DNA of 64,000 nt, taken from Nonomuraea angiospora (GTDB lineage: Bacteria > Actinomycetota > Actinomycetes > Streptosporangiales > Streptosporangiaceae). This document shows, in pieces, positions 43,458-52,411 of this stretch. Where the stretch lies: assembly GCF_014873145.1 (NCBI RefSeq), contig NZ_JADBEK010000001.1, positions 11,718,001 through 11,782,000 of the forward strand, in the 5' to 3' direction. Below the pieces are notes generated by a model that did not search any database, was not told where the DNA came from, and worked only from the letters and a program-made list of their open reading frames with translations. Position numbers and translations under genes: made by a program. Numbering within the stretch: the first letter of the stretch is position 1; every line of letters begins with the position of its first letter.

Positions 43458-43925
43458 ATGGCCACGATCACCGGCCCGCTCTCGGGAGATGCCAGGGACA
43501 CCGTCGCGGAGGCCCTGCAGGGGGCTCTGGTTGATCTCATCGACCTCTCGCTGGTCGCCAAGCAGGCGCACTGGAACCTCATCGGCCCGCACTTCCGCCC
43601 GATCCACCTCCAGCTCGACGAGCTCACCGAGCTCGCCAGGACCCACATGGACACCATCGCCGAACGCGCCGTCGCCCTCGGGATCAACCCGGACGGACGT
43701 TCCACCACGGTCGCCAGGTCCACGAAGCTCCAGCAGCCGGAGTCCGGCTGGATCGAGGACGGCAAGGTCGTGGCGACGATCACCGGCCTGCTGGACGGTG
43801 TCAGCAAGCGGATGCACGAGCGCGTAAGGGTCACCGACGAGCCCGACCCGGTCACTCAGGACCTGCTCATCGCGGTGGCGCAGGAGATCGACAAGCAGCA
43901 CTGGATGTTCCAGGCCCAGGCCTGA
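43458..43925 (+). CDS. dps: Dps-family ferritin-like protein
   Basis: 155 residues with AGGAAC and GGAGG upstream. Four-helix ferritin-like fold; the inter-subunit ferroxidase motif KQAHWNLIGPHFRPIHLQLDELTE shows the conserved His, His, Asp/Glu. It forms a dodecamer that oxidises and stores iron and may bind DNA in stress. Divergent from the MerR-like gene. Confidence 0.93.
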   Translation: MATITGPLSGDARDTVAEALQGALVDLIDLSLVAKQAHWNLIGPHFRPIHLQLDELTELARTHMDTIAERAVALGINPDGRSTTVARSTKLQQPESGWIEDGKVVATITGLLDGVSKRMHERVRVTDEPDPVTQDLLIAVAQEIDKQHWMFQAQA

Positions 43926-43933
43926 CCCGCCAG

Positions 43934-43967
43934 AAAGCCCGGGAGCCCGCACGGGAGCCCGGGCTTT
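43934..43967 (+). terminator. Terminator after dps
   Basis: Outer stem AAAGCCCGGG / CCCGGGCTTT with an inner CCCG/CGGG hairpin, 9 bp after the dps stop. Confidence 0.8.
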
Positions 43968-44110
43968 GGCATGCCGACAGGGCGTGCCAATGTGCCCCGC
44001 CAACATGCCCCGCCGGTGTGCCGCGCCGGTGTGCCCCGCCAATGTGCCGCGCCACCGGTGTGCCCCGCCGCGCCGCCGGTATGCCCCGCTGGCATGCCTC
44101 GCCGGCAGGG
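43968..44110. repeat. Degenerate tandem repeats after dps
   Basis: About nine imperfect units of 12-18 bp built from GTGTGCCCCGCC and ATGCCCCGCC. Together with 44111-44260 this is a gene-free stretch; TAGCGT at 44232 is a possible -10 box for the next gene. Confidence 0.55.
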
Positions 44111-44260
44111 CCGTAACCCCTGGTCGGTGGTTCGCCGACGTGAGTTGGCCGGATGATCGTGCGGTGGGAGTCCGGGGTTTGCGCAGAGTTTGATGTCGCG
44201 AGTCCCTGCCATTCATGTCGGTGCGGTCGACTAGCGTGGCACCTAGAGGGAGGCCCCACG

Positions 44261-45283
44261 ATGTCCCACAAGACTCTCCTCCGCACGGGCCCGCTCTTGC
44301 GGGGCGGCATCAGCCCGTACGGACCGCTCGGCCTACCGGGCGCCGACGGCCTCGCGCTGCCCTCGGGCTTCACCGGCAGGGTGGTGGCCCGCTCGGGCCA
44401 CAAGGTCGCCGGGCTGACCTGGCACGCGGCCCCCGACGGCGGCGCCTGCTTCCCCGACGGCGACGGCTGGATCTACGTGTCCAACTCCGAGCTGCCCCTG
44501 CTCGGCGGCGCGTCGGCGCTGCGCTTCCGCGCCGACGGCACCGTCGGCGACGCCTACCGCATCCTGTCCGGCACCGACCTCAACTGCGCCGGCGGCGCCA
44601 CGCCGTGGCACACCTGGCTGTCGTGCGAGCTCGGCCACCGCGGCCGCGTCTTCGAGTGCGACCCGTACGGCGCCCGCGCCGCCCGCCCCCGCCTGGCCAT
44701 GGGCCGCTTCAAGCACGAGGCCGCCGCCTGCGACCCCGAGCGGCGCGTCGTCTACATGACCGAGGACGAGCCCGACGGCTGCTTCTACCGGTTCCGGCCG
44801 AGCGACTGGGGCGACCTGACCGAGGGCACGCTGGAGGTGCTGTGCTCCTCGGGCCACTGGCAGGCGGTGCCCTCGCCGGCGGCGCTGCGCACGGAGGCCC
44901 GCCACCAGGTCGAGGACGCCCGCCACTTCGACGGCGGCGACGGCTGCCACTACGCGGGCGGGGTGTGCTACTTCACGACCAAGGGCGACACGGGCCTGTG
45001 GGCCTACGACGCGCAGACCTCCGCGCTCGAGCGGCTGTGCGAGGGCGTGCGCGCCATCACCGCCGCCCCCTCCGGCGACCTGTACGTGGCCAGGGAGACG
45101 ACGGAGGTCGACGTCATCACCCCCGACCGCGCGGTCACGCCGTTCCTCAGGCTGGAGGGGCACGCCGGGACTGAGCTGACCGGGCTGGCGTTCTCGCCGG
45201 AGGGCGAGCGGCTCTACTTCTCGGCCCGGCGCGGCCGCACCGAGGGCCACACCTTCGAGGTGTCGGGCCCCTTCCGCGGCTGA
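44261..45283 (+). CDS. PhoX-like (DUF839) beta-propeller protein
   Basis: 340 residues from ATG 44261 (AGGGAGG 8-10 bases upstream). The words LPSGFTGRVVARSG, HAAPDGGACFP, GWIYVSNSE, LNCAGGATPWHTWLSCEL, GRFKHEAAACDPERRVVYMTEDEPDGCFYRFRP match the DUF839/PhoX family of calcium-dependent phosphatases. No signal peptide is visible and it is shorter than classic PhoX, so phosphatase activity is uncertain. Confidence 0.82.
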   Translation: MSHKTLLRTGPLLRGGISPYGPLGLPGADGLALPSGFTGRVVARSGHKVAGLTWHAAPDGGACFPDGDGWIYVSNSELPLLGGASALRFRADGTVGDAYRILSGTDLNCAGGATPWHTWLSCELGHRGRVFECDPYGARAARPRLAMGRFKHEAAACDPERRVVYMTEDEPDGCFYRFRPSDWGDLTEGTLEVLCSSGHWQAVPSPAALRTEARHQVEDARHFDGGDGCHYAGGVCYFTTKGDTGLWAYDAQTSALERLCEGVRAITAAPSGDLYVARETTEVDVITPDRAVTPFLRLEGHAGTELTGLAFSPEGERLYFSARRGRTEGHTFEVSGPFRG

Positions 45284-45302
45284 GCGCGAGGCGCGGCCCC
45301 GC

Positions 45303-45470
45303 GAGCGGTGAGCGTCGCCCGGCAGTGCGGGGTGCGGGTCCCGCGAGCGGTGAGCGTCGCCCGGCAGCGCGCGGTGCGGACCCCGTGGGCGGTGAGCGTC
45401 GCCCGGCAGCGCGGGGTGCGGGTCCTGCGGGCGGTGAGCGTCGCCCGGCGGCGCGGCGTGGAGCGCCGCG
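45303..45470. repeat. 42-bp tandem repeat x4
   Basis: Four units start at 45303, 45345, 45387 and 45429, each beginning G(A/G)GCGGTGAGCGTCGCCCGG. It fills the gap between the convergent PhoX-like and TetR genes. The unit is a multiple of three, but the open frame across it has no domain and is judged non-coding. Confidence 0.85.
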
Positions 45471-45481
45471 TGGGCCCGTGC

Positions 45482-46075
45482 TCAGCTCAGATAGCGGACC
45501 AGGGCGAGCTTCAGCTCCGCCACCAGCTCCGCGCCGCGTTCCGGCGTCGCCGTGGTGACCAGCGGCATCACCGCCTTCACCATGGCCACCGCCATCGTCC
45601 CCATGAGCGCGGCGCGCTCCTCCGCCAGGCCGGGGGAGCGGCGGCGGAGCATGGCCGCGACCTGCCGGGCGATGTCGTCGTGCAGTCGCTGCGAGGCCGA
45701 GGCCAGCTGGTCGCCCGTCGCCGACCCGTACAGCAGCGACCAGTACGCCGGTGACGCGCTCTTGAACCTGACGCTCTCGTCCACGACCTGCCCCACCAGC
45801 GCCTCCAGCGGCACCTCCGGGGTGACGGCGGCCAGCCGGGCGGCCCAGAACTCCTGCCGGTCGTCGGTGTAGCGGGCCACGAGCCCGTCGAGGATCTCCT
45901 CCTTGTTGCGGAAGAACTGGTAGAGCGACCCAGGTGACATCCCCGCCCGCGTGGCGACGTGGTTCGTCGTCATGTCCGGGTATCCGACCTCGGCGATCAC
46001 CGACTCGGCGGCGTCGAGGATCTCCGCCATGCGCTTCAGGCCACGCGCCTGCCGGCGGACCGTGCGTTCAGGCAT
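45482..46075 (-). CDS. TetR-family transcriptional regulator
   Basis: 197 residues from ATG 46075 (GAGGAG upstream). TetR_N HTH about 12-58: RMAEILDAAESVIAEVGYPDMTTNHVATRAGMSPGSLYQFFRNKEEIL. The C-terminal ligand pocket is variable. Divergent from the MMPL transporter; a palindrome lies between. It is the likely repressor of that exporter. Confidence 0.92.
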   Translation of the reverse strand: MPERTVRRQARGLKRMAEILDAAESVIAEVGYPDMTTNHVATRAGMSPGSLYQFFRNKEEILDGLVARYTDDRQEFWAARLAAVTPEVPLEALVGQVVDESVRFKSASPAYWSLLYGSATGDQLASASQRLHDDIARQVAAMLRRRSPGLAEERAALMGTMAVAMVKAVMPLVTTATPERGAELVAELKLALVRYLS

Positions 46076-46086
46076 GGGTCTCCTCG

Positions 46087-46116
46087 TTGACAAATGCGAG
46101 CATTTACTTGTATTTC
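46087..46116 (+). promoter_or_regulatory. Promoter with TetR operator in the spacer
   Basis: TTGACA (46087-46092), an 18-bp spacer and TATTTC (46111-46116) form a plausible promoter for the MMPL gene. The perfect palindrome AAATGCGAGCATTT (46092-46105) sits in the spacer. Confidence 0.5.
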
Positions 46117-46171
46117 TGATCCGGAGAGCAAACACGAGTAGTTTACCGAGTTTTGATGCGGGGGGCCTCAC

Positions 46172-48355
46172 ATGGCGCTGAACACCCGGCTACGGCCGGT
46201 CAACGAGGAGACGGCCGGGCCGCCGCTGCGCAGGCTGGGCTTCCTTCTCTTCCGGCGGCGACGGGCCGTGCTCGCTCTGGCCCTGGTCGTGCTCGCCGTC
46301 GCCGCGGCGCTGGCGGCCGGGGCGGTGCCGCGGCTGTCGCTGGCCAGGTTCGAGGCGCCGGGGTCGGAGTCGGACCGGGCGCAGGCCGAGCTGGTGCGGC
46401 GGTTCGGGACGGGCAGCCCCGACATGATCTTCCTGGTGACCGCGAAGGCCGGCACCGTGGACGACCCCGCGGTCGAGGCCGAGGGCCGGGCGCTGACCAC
46501 GCGGATCGGCGGGCGCGAGGGAGTCGCCGAGTCCGCGTCGTACTGGACCCGAGGCAGGCCCGCCACCATGCGCAGCGAGGACGGCAGGCACGCGCTGATC
46601 GTGGTGCGCATCCCCGGGGACGCCGACCACGTGCGCGGGCAGGTGCTGCCCCGGCTCGTGCCCGAGATCACCGAGGGCACCGGCCTGCTCCAGGTGCGGG
46701 CCGGGGGAGGGGAGGAGGTCTTCAGGGAGACCGTGCCGCTGTCCAGGCAGGACTTCCTGCGGGCCGAACTGGTCATCTTCCCGCTGGCGTTCGTGCTGCT
46801 CTGGCTCTACCAGCGGCGGGCCATGGCGGCCCTGGTGCCGATCCTGGCCGGGGTGTTCGCGATGGTGATCGGTCTGGCGCTGCTGCGCGCGCCCCTGGCC
46901 TTCACCGGGATCTCCACGTTCGCCCTGAACCTGACCCTCGCGATGGGGCTCGGGCTCGGCATCGACTACTGCCTGTTCGTCATCCAGCGCTTCCGCGAGG
47001 AGACGCGGCGCGGCGCGGACCGGGCGGGCGCGGTGGCCGGGGCCGTGGAGCACGCGGGGCGGACGGTGCTGTTCAGCGGGCTCACCGTGGCCTCGTCCCT
47101 CGCCGTGCTGTTCGCGCTGCCGTTCGACTTCCTGAGATCCTTCGCGTACGCGGGCATCGCCGTCGTCGCCGGCGGCCTCTTCGCGGCGGTGATCGTGCTG
47201 CCCGCCGTGCTGGCCTCGATCGGGACCACGGTGCTCCCCAAGCGGGTCAGGCCGGAGCGGGAGGCGGGGTTCTGGCACGCGCTGGCGGTCCGGGTGATGC
47301 GGCGGCCGCTGGTGTTCGGCGGGCTGGCCACGGCGGTGCTGCTGCTGCTCGCCTCGCCGTTCCTGGGGCTGCGGTTCGGCGTGGCCGACGACCGCATCCT
47401 GCCCCCGGAGGCGTCGTCCCGGCAGACGCAGGAGATCATCCGCCAGTCCTTCCCGGCGGAGGAGACCGACGCCATCCAGATAATCCCCAAAAATCCGACG
47501 TCGGGCGATATTTCGCAGTATGCGGCGGCGTTGTCCCGGCTCCCCGGCGTCGCCCAGGTCGACTCCGCCGCCGGCTCGTTCGCGGACGGCGCCCGGGTGG
47601 GCGACGGCGCTCCCGAGAGGTTCCGCCGCGGCTCGATCTGGGACACCTGGCTGTCCGTGGTCCCGTCCGCCGAGGCGCTGGCCGGCGACCCCGTGCGGCT
47701 GGTGCAGTCCGTACGCGCCGTCGAGCCGCCCTTCGAGGTCCTCGTCGGCGGCTACCCGGCCGAGCTGGCCGACTACCGCGCCTCCGTCGTCGACCGGCTC
47801 CCCCTGGTGCTGGCCCTCATGCTCGGCGTCACGTTCCTGGTCCTGTTCGGGATGACCAGGAGCCTGATCATCCCGCTCAAGGCGTCCCTGCTGAACCTCC
47901 TCAGCATGGGCGTCATGTTCGGCGCCGTCGTCTGGGTCTTCCAGGACGGCAACCTCTCCGGCCTCCTGGGCTTCACCCCGACGGGCACGCTCGACCCCAG
48001 CATCCCGATCCTGATGCTCTGCGTCGCCTACGGCCTGTCGATGGACTACGAGGTCTTCCTGCTCTCCCGCATCAAGGAGGAGCACGACCGGACCGGCGAC
48101 ACCGAGCAGGCCGTGGCCACCGGCCTGCAGCGGGGCGCGCCGCTGATCACGGCCGCCGGCGGGATCCTGGCGCTCACGTTCGCCGCCTACGCCACGGCGC
48201 AGGTGATGTTCGTGCAGATGCTGGGCGTCGGCATGGCCGTGGCCGTGCTGGTCGACGCGACCGTGATCAGGGCGGTGCTGGTGCCGAGCCTGATGCGCCT
48301 GGCGGGCCCGCTCAACTGGTGGCCTAGAGGTCGCGTGCCCACATCTGGTCGGTGA
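46172..48355 (+). CDS. MMPL/RND-family membrane transporter
   Basis: 727 residues, about 12 membrane helices in two repeats, each with a large external loop. The motifs LGIDYCLFVIQRFREE and YGLSMDYEVFLLSRIKEEH are the GxxxDY proton-relay segments of MMPL proteins. Exports lipids or drugs with proton motive force; the divergent TetR suggests substrate-inducible expression. The last 32 bp overlap the convergent MarR-GNAT gene. Confidence 0.93.
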   Translation: MALNTRLRPVNEETAGPPLRRLGFLLFRRRRAVLALALVVLAVAAALAAGAVPRLSLARFEAPGSESDRAQAELVRRFGTGSPDMIFLVTAKAGTVDDPAVEAEGRALTTRIGGREGVAESASYWTRGRPATMRSEDGRHALIVVRIPGDADHVRGQVLPRLVPEITEGTGLLQVRAGGGEEVFRETVPLSRQDFLRAELVIFPLAFVLLWLYQRRAMAALVPILAGVFAMVIGLALLRAPLAFTGISTFALNLTLAMGLGLGIDYCLFVIQRFREETRRGADRAGAVAGAVEHAGRTVLFSGLTVASSLAVLFALPFDFLRSFAYAGIAVVAGGLFAAVIVLPAVLASIGTTVLPKRVRPEREAGFWHALAVRVMRRPLVFGGLATAVLLLLASPFLGLRFGVADDRILPPEASSRQTQEIIRQSFPAEETDAIQIIPKNPTSGDISQYAAALSRLPGVAQVDSAAGSFADGARVGDGAPERFRRGSIWDTWLSVVPSAEALAGDPVRLVQSVRAVEPPFEVLVGGYPAELADYRASVVDRLPLVLALMLGVTFLVLFGMTRSLIIPLKASLLNLLSMGVMFGAVVWVFQDGNLSGLLGFTPTGTLDPSIPILMLCVAYGLSMDYEVFLLSRIKEEHDRTGDTEQAVATGLQRGAPLITAAGGILALTFAAYATAQVMFVQMLGVGMAVAVLVDATVIRAVLVPSLMRLAGPLNWWPRGRVPTSGR

Positions 48356-49235
48356 CCTCGACCCCGTTCTCCACGCTCTTCTCCTCCGACTCCAGCTCGA
48401 ACCCGGCCCCCTGGTAGATCCGCCGCGCGCTCACCAGGCAGTCGCGGGTCCACAGCGTGATCCGCTTGTACCCCTCGGCCCGCGCGTGCCGCAGGCACTC
48501 CTCCACGAGCCGCCGCCCGAGCCCCAGCCCTCTGGCGGACGGCTCCACCAGCAGCATCCGCAGCTTGGCCGTCGTCTCGTCCTGCCGTACGCAGAACACG
48601 CAGCCGGCCCGCTCCCCGCCGACCTCGGCGATCCACCCGGCGTCCCGGGAGAAGTCCAGGTTGCCGACGATCCTGGCGACGAGCTGCTCGAACTCCGTGC
48701 CCCAGCCGTACTCGCGGCTGTAGAGGTCGCCGTGCCGGTAGACGACCCAGCCCAGGTCGCCGGCGCGCGGCGGCCTGATCACGTACGGCTGCCCGGCGCC
48801 CCCGTCGCCCAGCAGCTCCCTGATCGTGGCCATGCCGGCCACCAGCCGCCCCTGGCTCTCGTCCGGCAGCCCGGACAGCAGCCGCTCGATCTCCTCGGCC
48901 GAGCGCCGGTCGAGGTCCCCGAACGTCCGCTCGCCCGTGGAGGTGAGCCGTACGAGCTGCTTGCGGGCGTCCGAGGAGGACCGCTCGCGCGAGATCAGCC
49001 CGTCGGTCTCGAAGCGCGCCAGGATCCGGCTGAGGTAGCCGGCGTCCAGGTCGAGCAGGGAGCGCAGCGCCCCGGTCTCCATCGGCGCGGCGTGCGCCAG
49101 CTCGAACAGCACCCTCACCTCGGTCAGCGAGTACGGCGAGTCGAGCATGCCCGCCTGCAGCACGCCGATCACTTTCGTATAGAACCGGTTGAAGGCCCTG
49201 ACCTCAGAGACCCTTGCCTCTGTCAACGAACTCAT
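48324..49235 (-). CDS. MarR-GNAT fusion protein
   Basis: 303 residues from ATG 49235 (a TTG at 49247 would add four residues). MarR winged helix in about 10-140 (MLDSPYSLTEVRVLFELAH, LSRILARFETDGLISRERSSSDARKQLVRLTSTG), then a GNAT acetyltransferase domain in 150-303 (MLLVEPSARGLGLGRRLVEECLRHARAEG is the acetyl-CoA R/QxxGxG/A loop). This fusion is widespread; the two halves are probably coupled by a common small-molecule signal. It overlaps the MMPL 3' end on the other strand. Confidence 0.9.
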   Translation of the reverse strand: MSSLTEARVSEVRAFNRFYTKVIGVLQAGMLDSPYSLTEVRVLFELAHAAPMETGALRSLLDLDAGYLSRILARFETDGLISRERSSSDARKQLVRLTSTGERTFGDLDRRSAEEIERLLSGLPDESQGRLVAGMATIRELLGDGGAGQPYVIRPPRAGDLGWVVYRHGDLYSREYGWGTEFEQLVARIVGNLDFSRDAGWIAEVGGERAGCVFCVRQDETTAKLRMLLVEPSARGLGLGRRLVEECLRHARAEGYKRITLWTRDCLVSARRIYQGAGFELESEEKSVENGVEVTDQMWARDL

Positions 49236-49266
49236 TGCTACAGTCAACCATGAGAGGATCCCGGTT

Positions 49267-50181
49267 GTGAAGCGCGTCTACATAGGCGGATACGGCCCCG
49301 GCATCGTCACGGTCGGCGGCGGGCTCACCAGAGTGGCCTCGCCGTCGTTCCTGGCCGCCCATCCCACCCTGCCGGTGCTGTACGCGGCGGGCGAGCTCGA
49401 ACGCGGCTGGCTCACCGCGTTCCGGGTGGGCGAGACCCTCGACGTGCTGGACGAACGGCCGAGCGAAGGCTCCTTGCCCTGCCATATCGCCGTGGACCCC
49501 ACCGGCAGCGTGCTCGCGGCGGCCAACTACGGCGACGGCGTCGCCGTCGTCTACCGCCTCGACGATCGCGGCGCGTTCGAGGGCGAGCCGATCGTGCTGC
49601 GCCACCAGGGCTCGGGCCCGGACCCGGAGCGCCAGGAGGGCCCCCATGCCCACGAGGCCGTCTTCCACGACGGGATCCTGCACGTCTCCGACCTCGGCAC
49701 CGACGAGATCCGCCGCTACCGCTACGACGGCACCGCGCTGGAGCCGATCAGGCTCGAGCCCGGCACGGGCCCGCGCCACTTCGCCTTCTCCGGATCGCGC
49801 CTCTACGTGGCGGGCGAGCTGGCCGGCACCGTCACCCTCATCGAGGACGGGCGGCACACGGTCGTCCCCGCCTCGCGCGCGGAGGACAAGGAGGGGGGCA
49901 AGAACGCCCCCTCCCACCTCCAGCTCGCCGACGACCTCGTGTACGTCGCCAACCGCGGCCCCAACACCGTCACCGTGCTGCGCGCCGCCGACCTGTCGCA
50001 CGTGGCGGAGGTGCCGGCGGGCGGCGAGTGGCCCAGGCACTTCGCCGTCGACGGGACCACCATGTACGTGGCCGACCAGCACTCGGACACCGTGGCCGCC
50101 TTCCGGCTGAAGGACGGCGTGCCCGAGCCCACGGGGGAGGTGCACGAGGTCGAGAGCCCGGCCTGTGTGCTGATCATGTAA
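49267..50181 (+). CDS. Lactonase-family beta-propeller (6-phosphogluconolactonase-like)
   Basis: 304 residues from GTG 49267 with GAGAGG upstream. Seven-blade propeller words: YIGGYGPGIVTV, CHIAVDPTGSVLAAANYGDGVAVV, HDGILHVSDLGTDEI, GTGPRHFAFSG, HLQLADDLVYVANRGPNTV, WPRHFAVDGTTMYVADQHSDTV. This matches the YkgB/Pgl lactonase family; whether it acts on 6-phosphogluconolactone is not proven. Confidence 0.88.
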   Translation: MKRVYIGGYGPGIVTVGGGLTRVASPSFLAAHPTLPVLYAAGELERGWLTAFRVGETLDVLDERPSEGSLPCHIAVDPTGSVLAAANYGDGVAVVYRLDDRGAFEGEPIVLRHQGSGPDPERQEGPHAHEAVFHDGILHVSDLGTDEIRRYRYDGTALEPIRLEPGTGPRHFAFSGSRLYVAGELAGTVTLIEDGRHTVVPASRAEDKEGGKNAPSHLQLADDLVYVANRGPNTVTVLRAADLSHVAEVPAGGEWPRHFAVDGTTMYVADQHSDTVAAFRLKDGVPEPTGEVHEVESPACVLIM

Positions 50182-50233
50182 GGAGTTCGCCAAATCACGG
50201 CTCACCGGGTCGTTCGGTCATGACCATGGACGG

Positions 50234-51601
50234 GTGCGAAAGATCCTCGTCATGCTGTCGTCGCTGGTCGTCGTCGCCGGGTGCGGCGGCTCGCCCCCGG
50301 CTCCCACCCCGGACGCGGTCCAGCGCCCCGACCGGGCCGGGACGCCTCCGCCCGTGGCGGAGGTGCAGGAGTCGTGGCACATCACCCGGCGCGGCGCGGA
50401 GCACGAGATCGAGGGCTACGCCGACCGGGTGAGCGTCCTGCCCGGCGAGCGCTTCGGGCTGCGGGTCTCGACGACCGCTCCGCGCTTCTCGGCGCGCGCC
50501 TTCCGCATGGGCGCGAACCCGGTCAAGGTGTGGGAGTCGCCCGCCGTCCGCGGCGTACGGCAGGCGCCGATGCGGCTCGTGGACGGCACGGTGAGCGCGG
50601 CCCACTGGCGGCCCTCGCTCACCGTGGACACCGCGGGCTGGCCCGAGGGCGCGTACCTGATCAGGCTCGACGCCTCGACCGGCGCCCAGCGGTACGTCCC
50701 GATCACCGTGCGCTCGGCCTCCACCGCCGGCCGGGTGGTGATGGTGAACGCGGTCACCACCTGGCAGGCGTACAACCGGTGGGGCGGTCGCAGCCTCTAC
50801 ACGGGCCCGGGCGGGTTCGCCGACCGCTCCCGCGCCGTGACCTTCGACCGCCCGTACGACGACGTCGGGGCCCGGCTCTTCCTGGACTTCGAGAAGGACG
50901 CGCTGGCCGTGGCCGAGCAGAGCCACGTGCCGCTGGCGTACCTGACGAACCTGGACCTCAAGCCCGGCGTGCTCGACGGCGCCCGCGCGGTGGTGTCGCT
51001 GGGACACGACGAGTACTGGTCGCCCGGCATGCGCGCGGTCGTCACCACGGCCAGGGACGCCGGCACGAACCTGGCCTTCCTCGGTGCCAACGCCGTCTAC
51101 TGGCGGATCGCGATGCACGGCAGGACGCTCGCCTGCGACAAGGAGCGGCTGTGCCGGCTGTGGCGCGACTCCAAGCCGGAGAGCACGCTGGTGGGGCAGA
51201 TGTACGACTGCTTCCCGGCGGAGGGCGCCTACCAGGTGACGCGGCCGCACCACTGGATCTTCGCCGGGACCAAGGGGAGGCGCTTCCCGGGGATGGTCGG
51301 CGTGGAGTCCGACAAGGTGTCGCGGGGGTCGCCGGGGAACGTCCAGGTGCTGGCGGAGTCGCCGTACTCCTGCGGCGGCGGGCGGGCGACGCACTCCGAC
51401 AGCACCTATTACGTGGCGCCCAGCGGGGCGGGGGTGTTCGCGTCGGGGACGATGCGCTGGGTGTGCGCGTTGCGGGGGGAGCGGTGCGGGCACGGCGTCT
51501 CCGACCGCGCCGCCGCCTTCACCCGCCGCGCCACCACCAACCTCCTGACCCGCTTCGCCCAGGGCCCGGCCGGCGCCCATCAACACGCCCCGTCGAACTG
51601 A
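50234..51601 (+). CDS. Lipoprotein with N,N-dimethylformamidase beta-subunit-like domain
   Basis: 455 residues from a GTG. Lipobox VVAGC (Cys17), so a membrane-anchored lipoprotein. The body has VTTWQAYNRWGGRSLY, VPLAYLTNLDL, VSLGHDEYWSPGMRAVVTTARDAGTNLAFLGANAVYWRI and the end YYVAPSGAGVFASGTMRWVCAL, typical of the DMFase beta-subunit-like family of actinobacteria. Homologues are usually annotated by this name only; substrate unknown. Confidence 0.82.
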   Translation: MRKILVMLSSLVVVAGCGGSPPAPTPDAVQRPDRAGTPPPVAEVQESWHITRRGAEHEIEGYADRVSVLPGERFGLRVSTTAPRFSARAFRMGANPVKVWESPAVRGVRQAPMRLVDGTVSAAHWRPSLTVDTAGWPEGAYLIRLDASTGAQRYVPITVRSASTAGRVVMVNAVTTWQAYNRWGGRSLYTGPGGFADRSRAVTFDRPYDDVGARLFLDFEKDALAVAEQSHVPLAYLTNLDLKPGVLDGARAVVSLGHDEYWSPGMRAVVTTARDAGTNLAFLGANAVYWRIAMHGRTLACDKERLCRLWRDSKPESTLVGQMYDCFPAEGAYQVTRPHHWIFAGTKGRRFPGMVGVESDKVSRGSPGNVQVLAESPYSCGGGRATHSDSTYYVAPSGAGVFASGTMRWVCALRGERCGHGVSDRAAAFTRRATTNLLTRFAQGPAGAHQHAPSN

Positions 51602-51637
51602 AGCGCCGCTCCGAGCCGAGGCGCCCTGGGGCCCTGA

Positions 51638-52363
51638 TCAGGCCATGGTGTCCCGCAGGAACTCGCCGAGCGTCCGGACGATCTCGCGCTCGGCGGGCTC
51701 CTTCGTCACGCCCAGCTCGCCCAGCGCCCGGGCCACCGGATCGTCGTCCAGCGACAGCACGCCCAGCAGCAGGTGCTCGGTCCCGACGAACGGGTGGCCC
51801 AGCCGCAGCGCCTCCCGCAGCGTCAGCTCCAGCGCCTTCTTGCTCTGCGCCGCGAACGCCACGGCCTCGGCCGTGGGCTCCCCGCCCGGCCCGAGCGCCG
51901 CCCTGGCGGCCTCCCCGACCGCCTCCGGCGAGGCCCCGAGCGTCACCATGGCCTTGGCGGCCAGCCCGTCCGGCTCGCTCAGCAGCCCCAGCACCAGGTG
52001 CCCCACCTCGATGTGGCCGTGCCCACCGTCCTGCGCCTCCTTCTGCGCCCGTACGACGACGCGGCGGGCCCGATCGGTGTAGCGGGCGTAGGCCCGCAGG
52101 TCCCCGGCCGGGGAGCCGCCGTCCTTGGGCACGAACCGCTTCTGCACGGCCTGCTTGCTGACCCCCATGCTGTGCCCGATGTCGGTCCAGGACGCCCCGG
52201 ACCGCCTGGCCTGGTCCACGAAGTGCCCGATCAGGTGGTCGGCCACCTCGCCGATGTGCTCACCCAGGGTCACGGCGTCGGCCAGCTCTTCCAGCGGGTC
52301 GCCGTCCGGGTGGCGGCTCTTGATCGCGTTGATGAGGTCATCGAGACGAACGATTCTGTCCAT
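51638..52363 (-). CDS. HTH and Clp N-terminal domain protein
   Basis: 241 residues. HTH at 57-77 (ASWTDIGHSMGVSKQAVQKRF), then two Clp_N repeats (about 95-241: YTDRARRVVVRAQKEAQDGGHGHIEVGHLVLGLLSE and ALELTLREALRLGHPFVGTEHLLLGVLS). There is no ATPase domain. It could be a DNA-binding protein that recruits or senses ClpC substrates. It is likely autoregulated through the palindromes in its promoter. Confidence 0.87.
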   Translation of the reverse strand: MDRIVRLDDLINAIKSRHPDGDPLEELADAVTLGEHIGEVADHLIGHFVDQARRSGASWTDIGHSMGVSKQAVQKRFVPKDGGSPAGDLRAYARYTDRARRVVVRAQKEAQDGGHGHIEVGHLVLGLLSEPDGLAAKAMVTLGASPEAVGEAARAALGPGGEPTAEAVAFAAQSKKALELTLREALRLGHPFVGTEHLLLGVLSLDDDPVARALGELGVTKEPAEREIVRTLGEFLRDTMA

Positions 52364-52364
52364 G

Positions 52365-52411
52365 CGTCAACCGTAGGTTGACGATCCACCTCCGTCAACC
52401 CTAGGTTGACG
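52365..52411 (-). promoter_or_regulatory. Promoter built into two palindromic operators
   Basis: Palindromes CGTCAACCGTAGGTTGACG (52365-52383) and CGTCAACCCTAGGTTGACG (52393-52411), centres 28 bp apart. On the reverse strand the far one supplies TTGACG (-35, 52393-52398), the near one TACGGT (-10, 52370-52375), spacing 17 bp, and the ATG follows 6 nt after the -10, so the transcript is leaderless. Confidence 0.8.

Noticed and set aside
45308..45754. Open frame encoding 14-residue repeats
   Set aside because: It only reads through the 42-bp minisatellite and then the antisense of the TetR gene; no start signal or domain.
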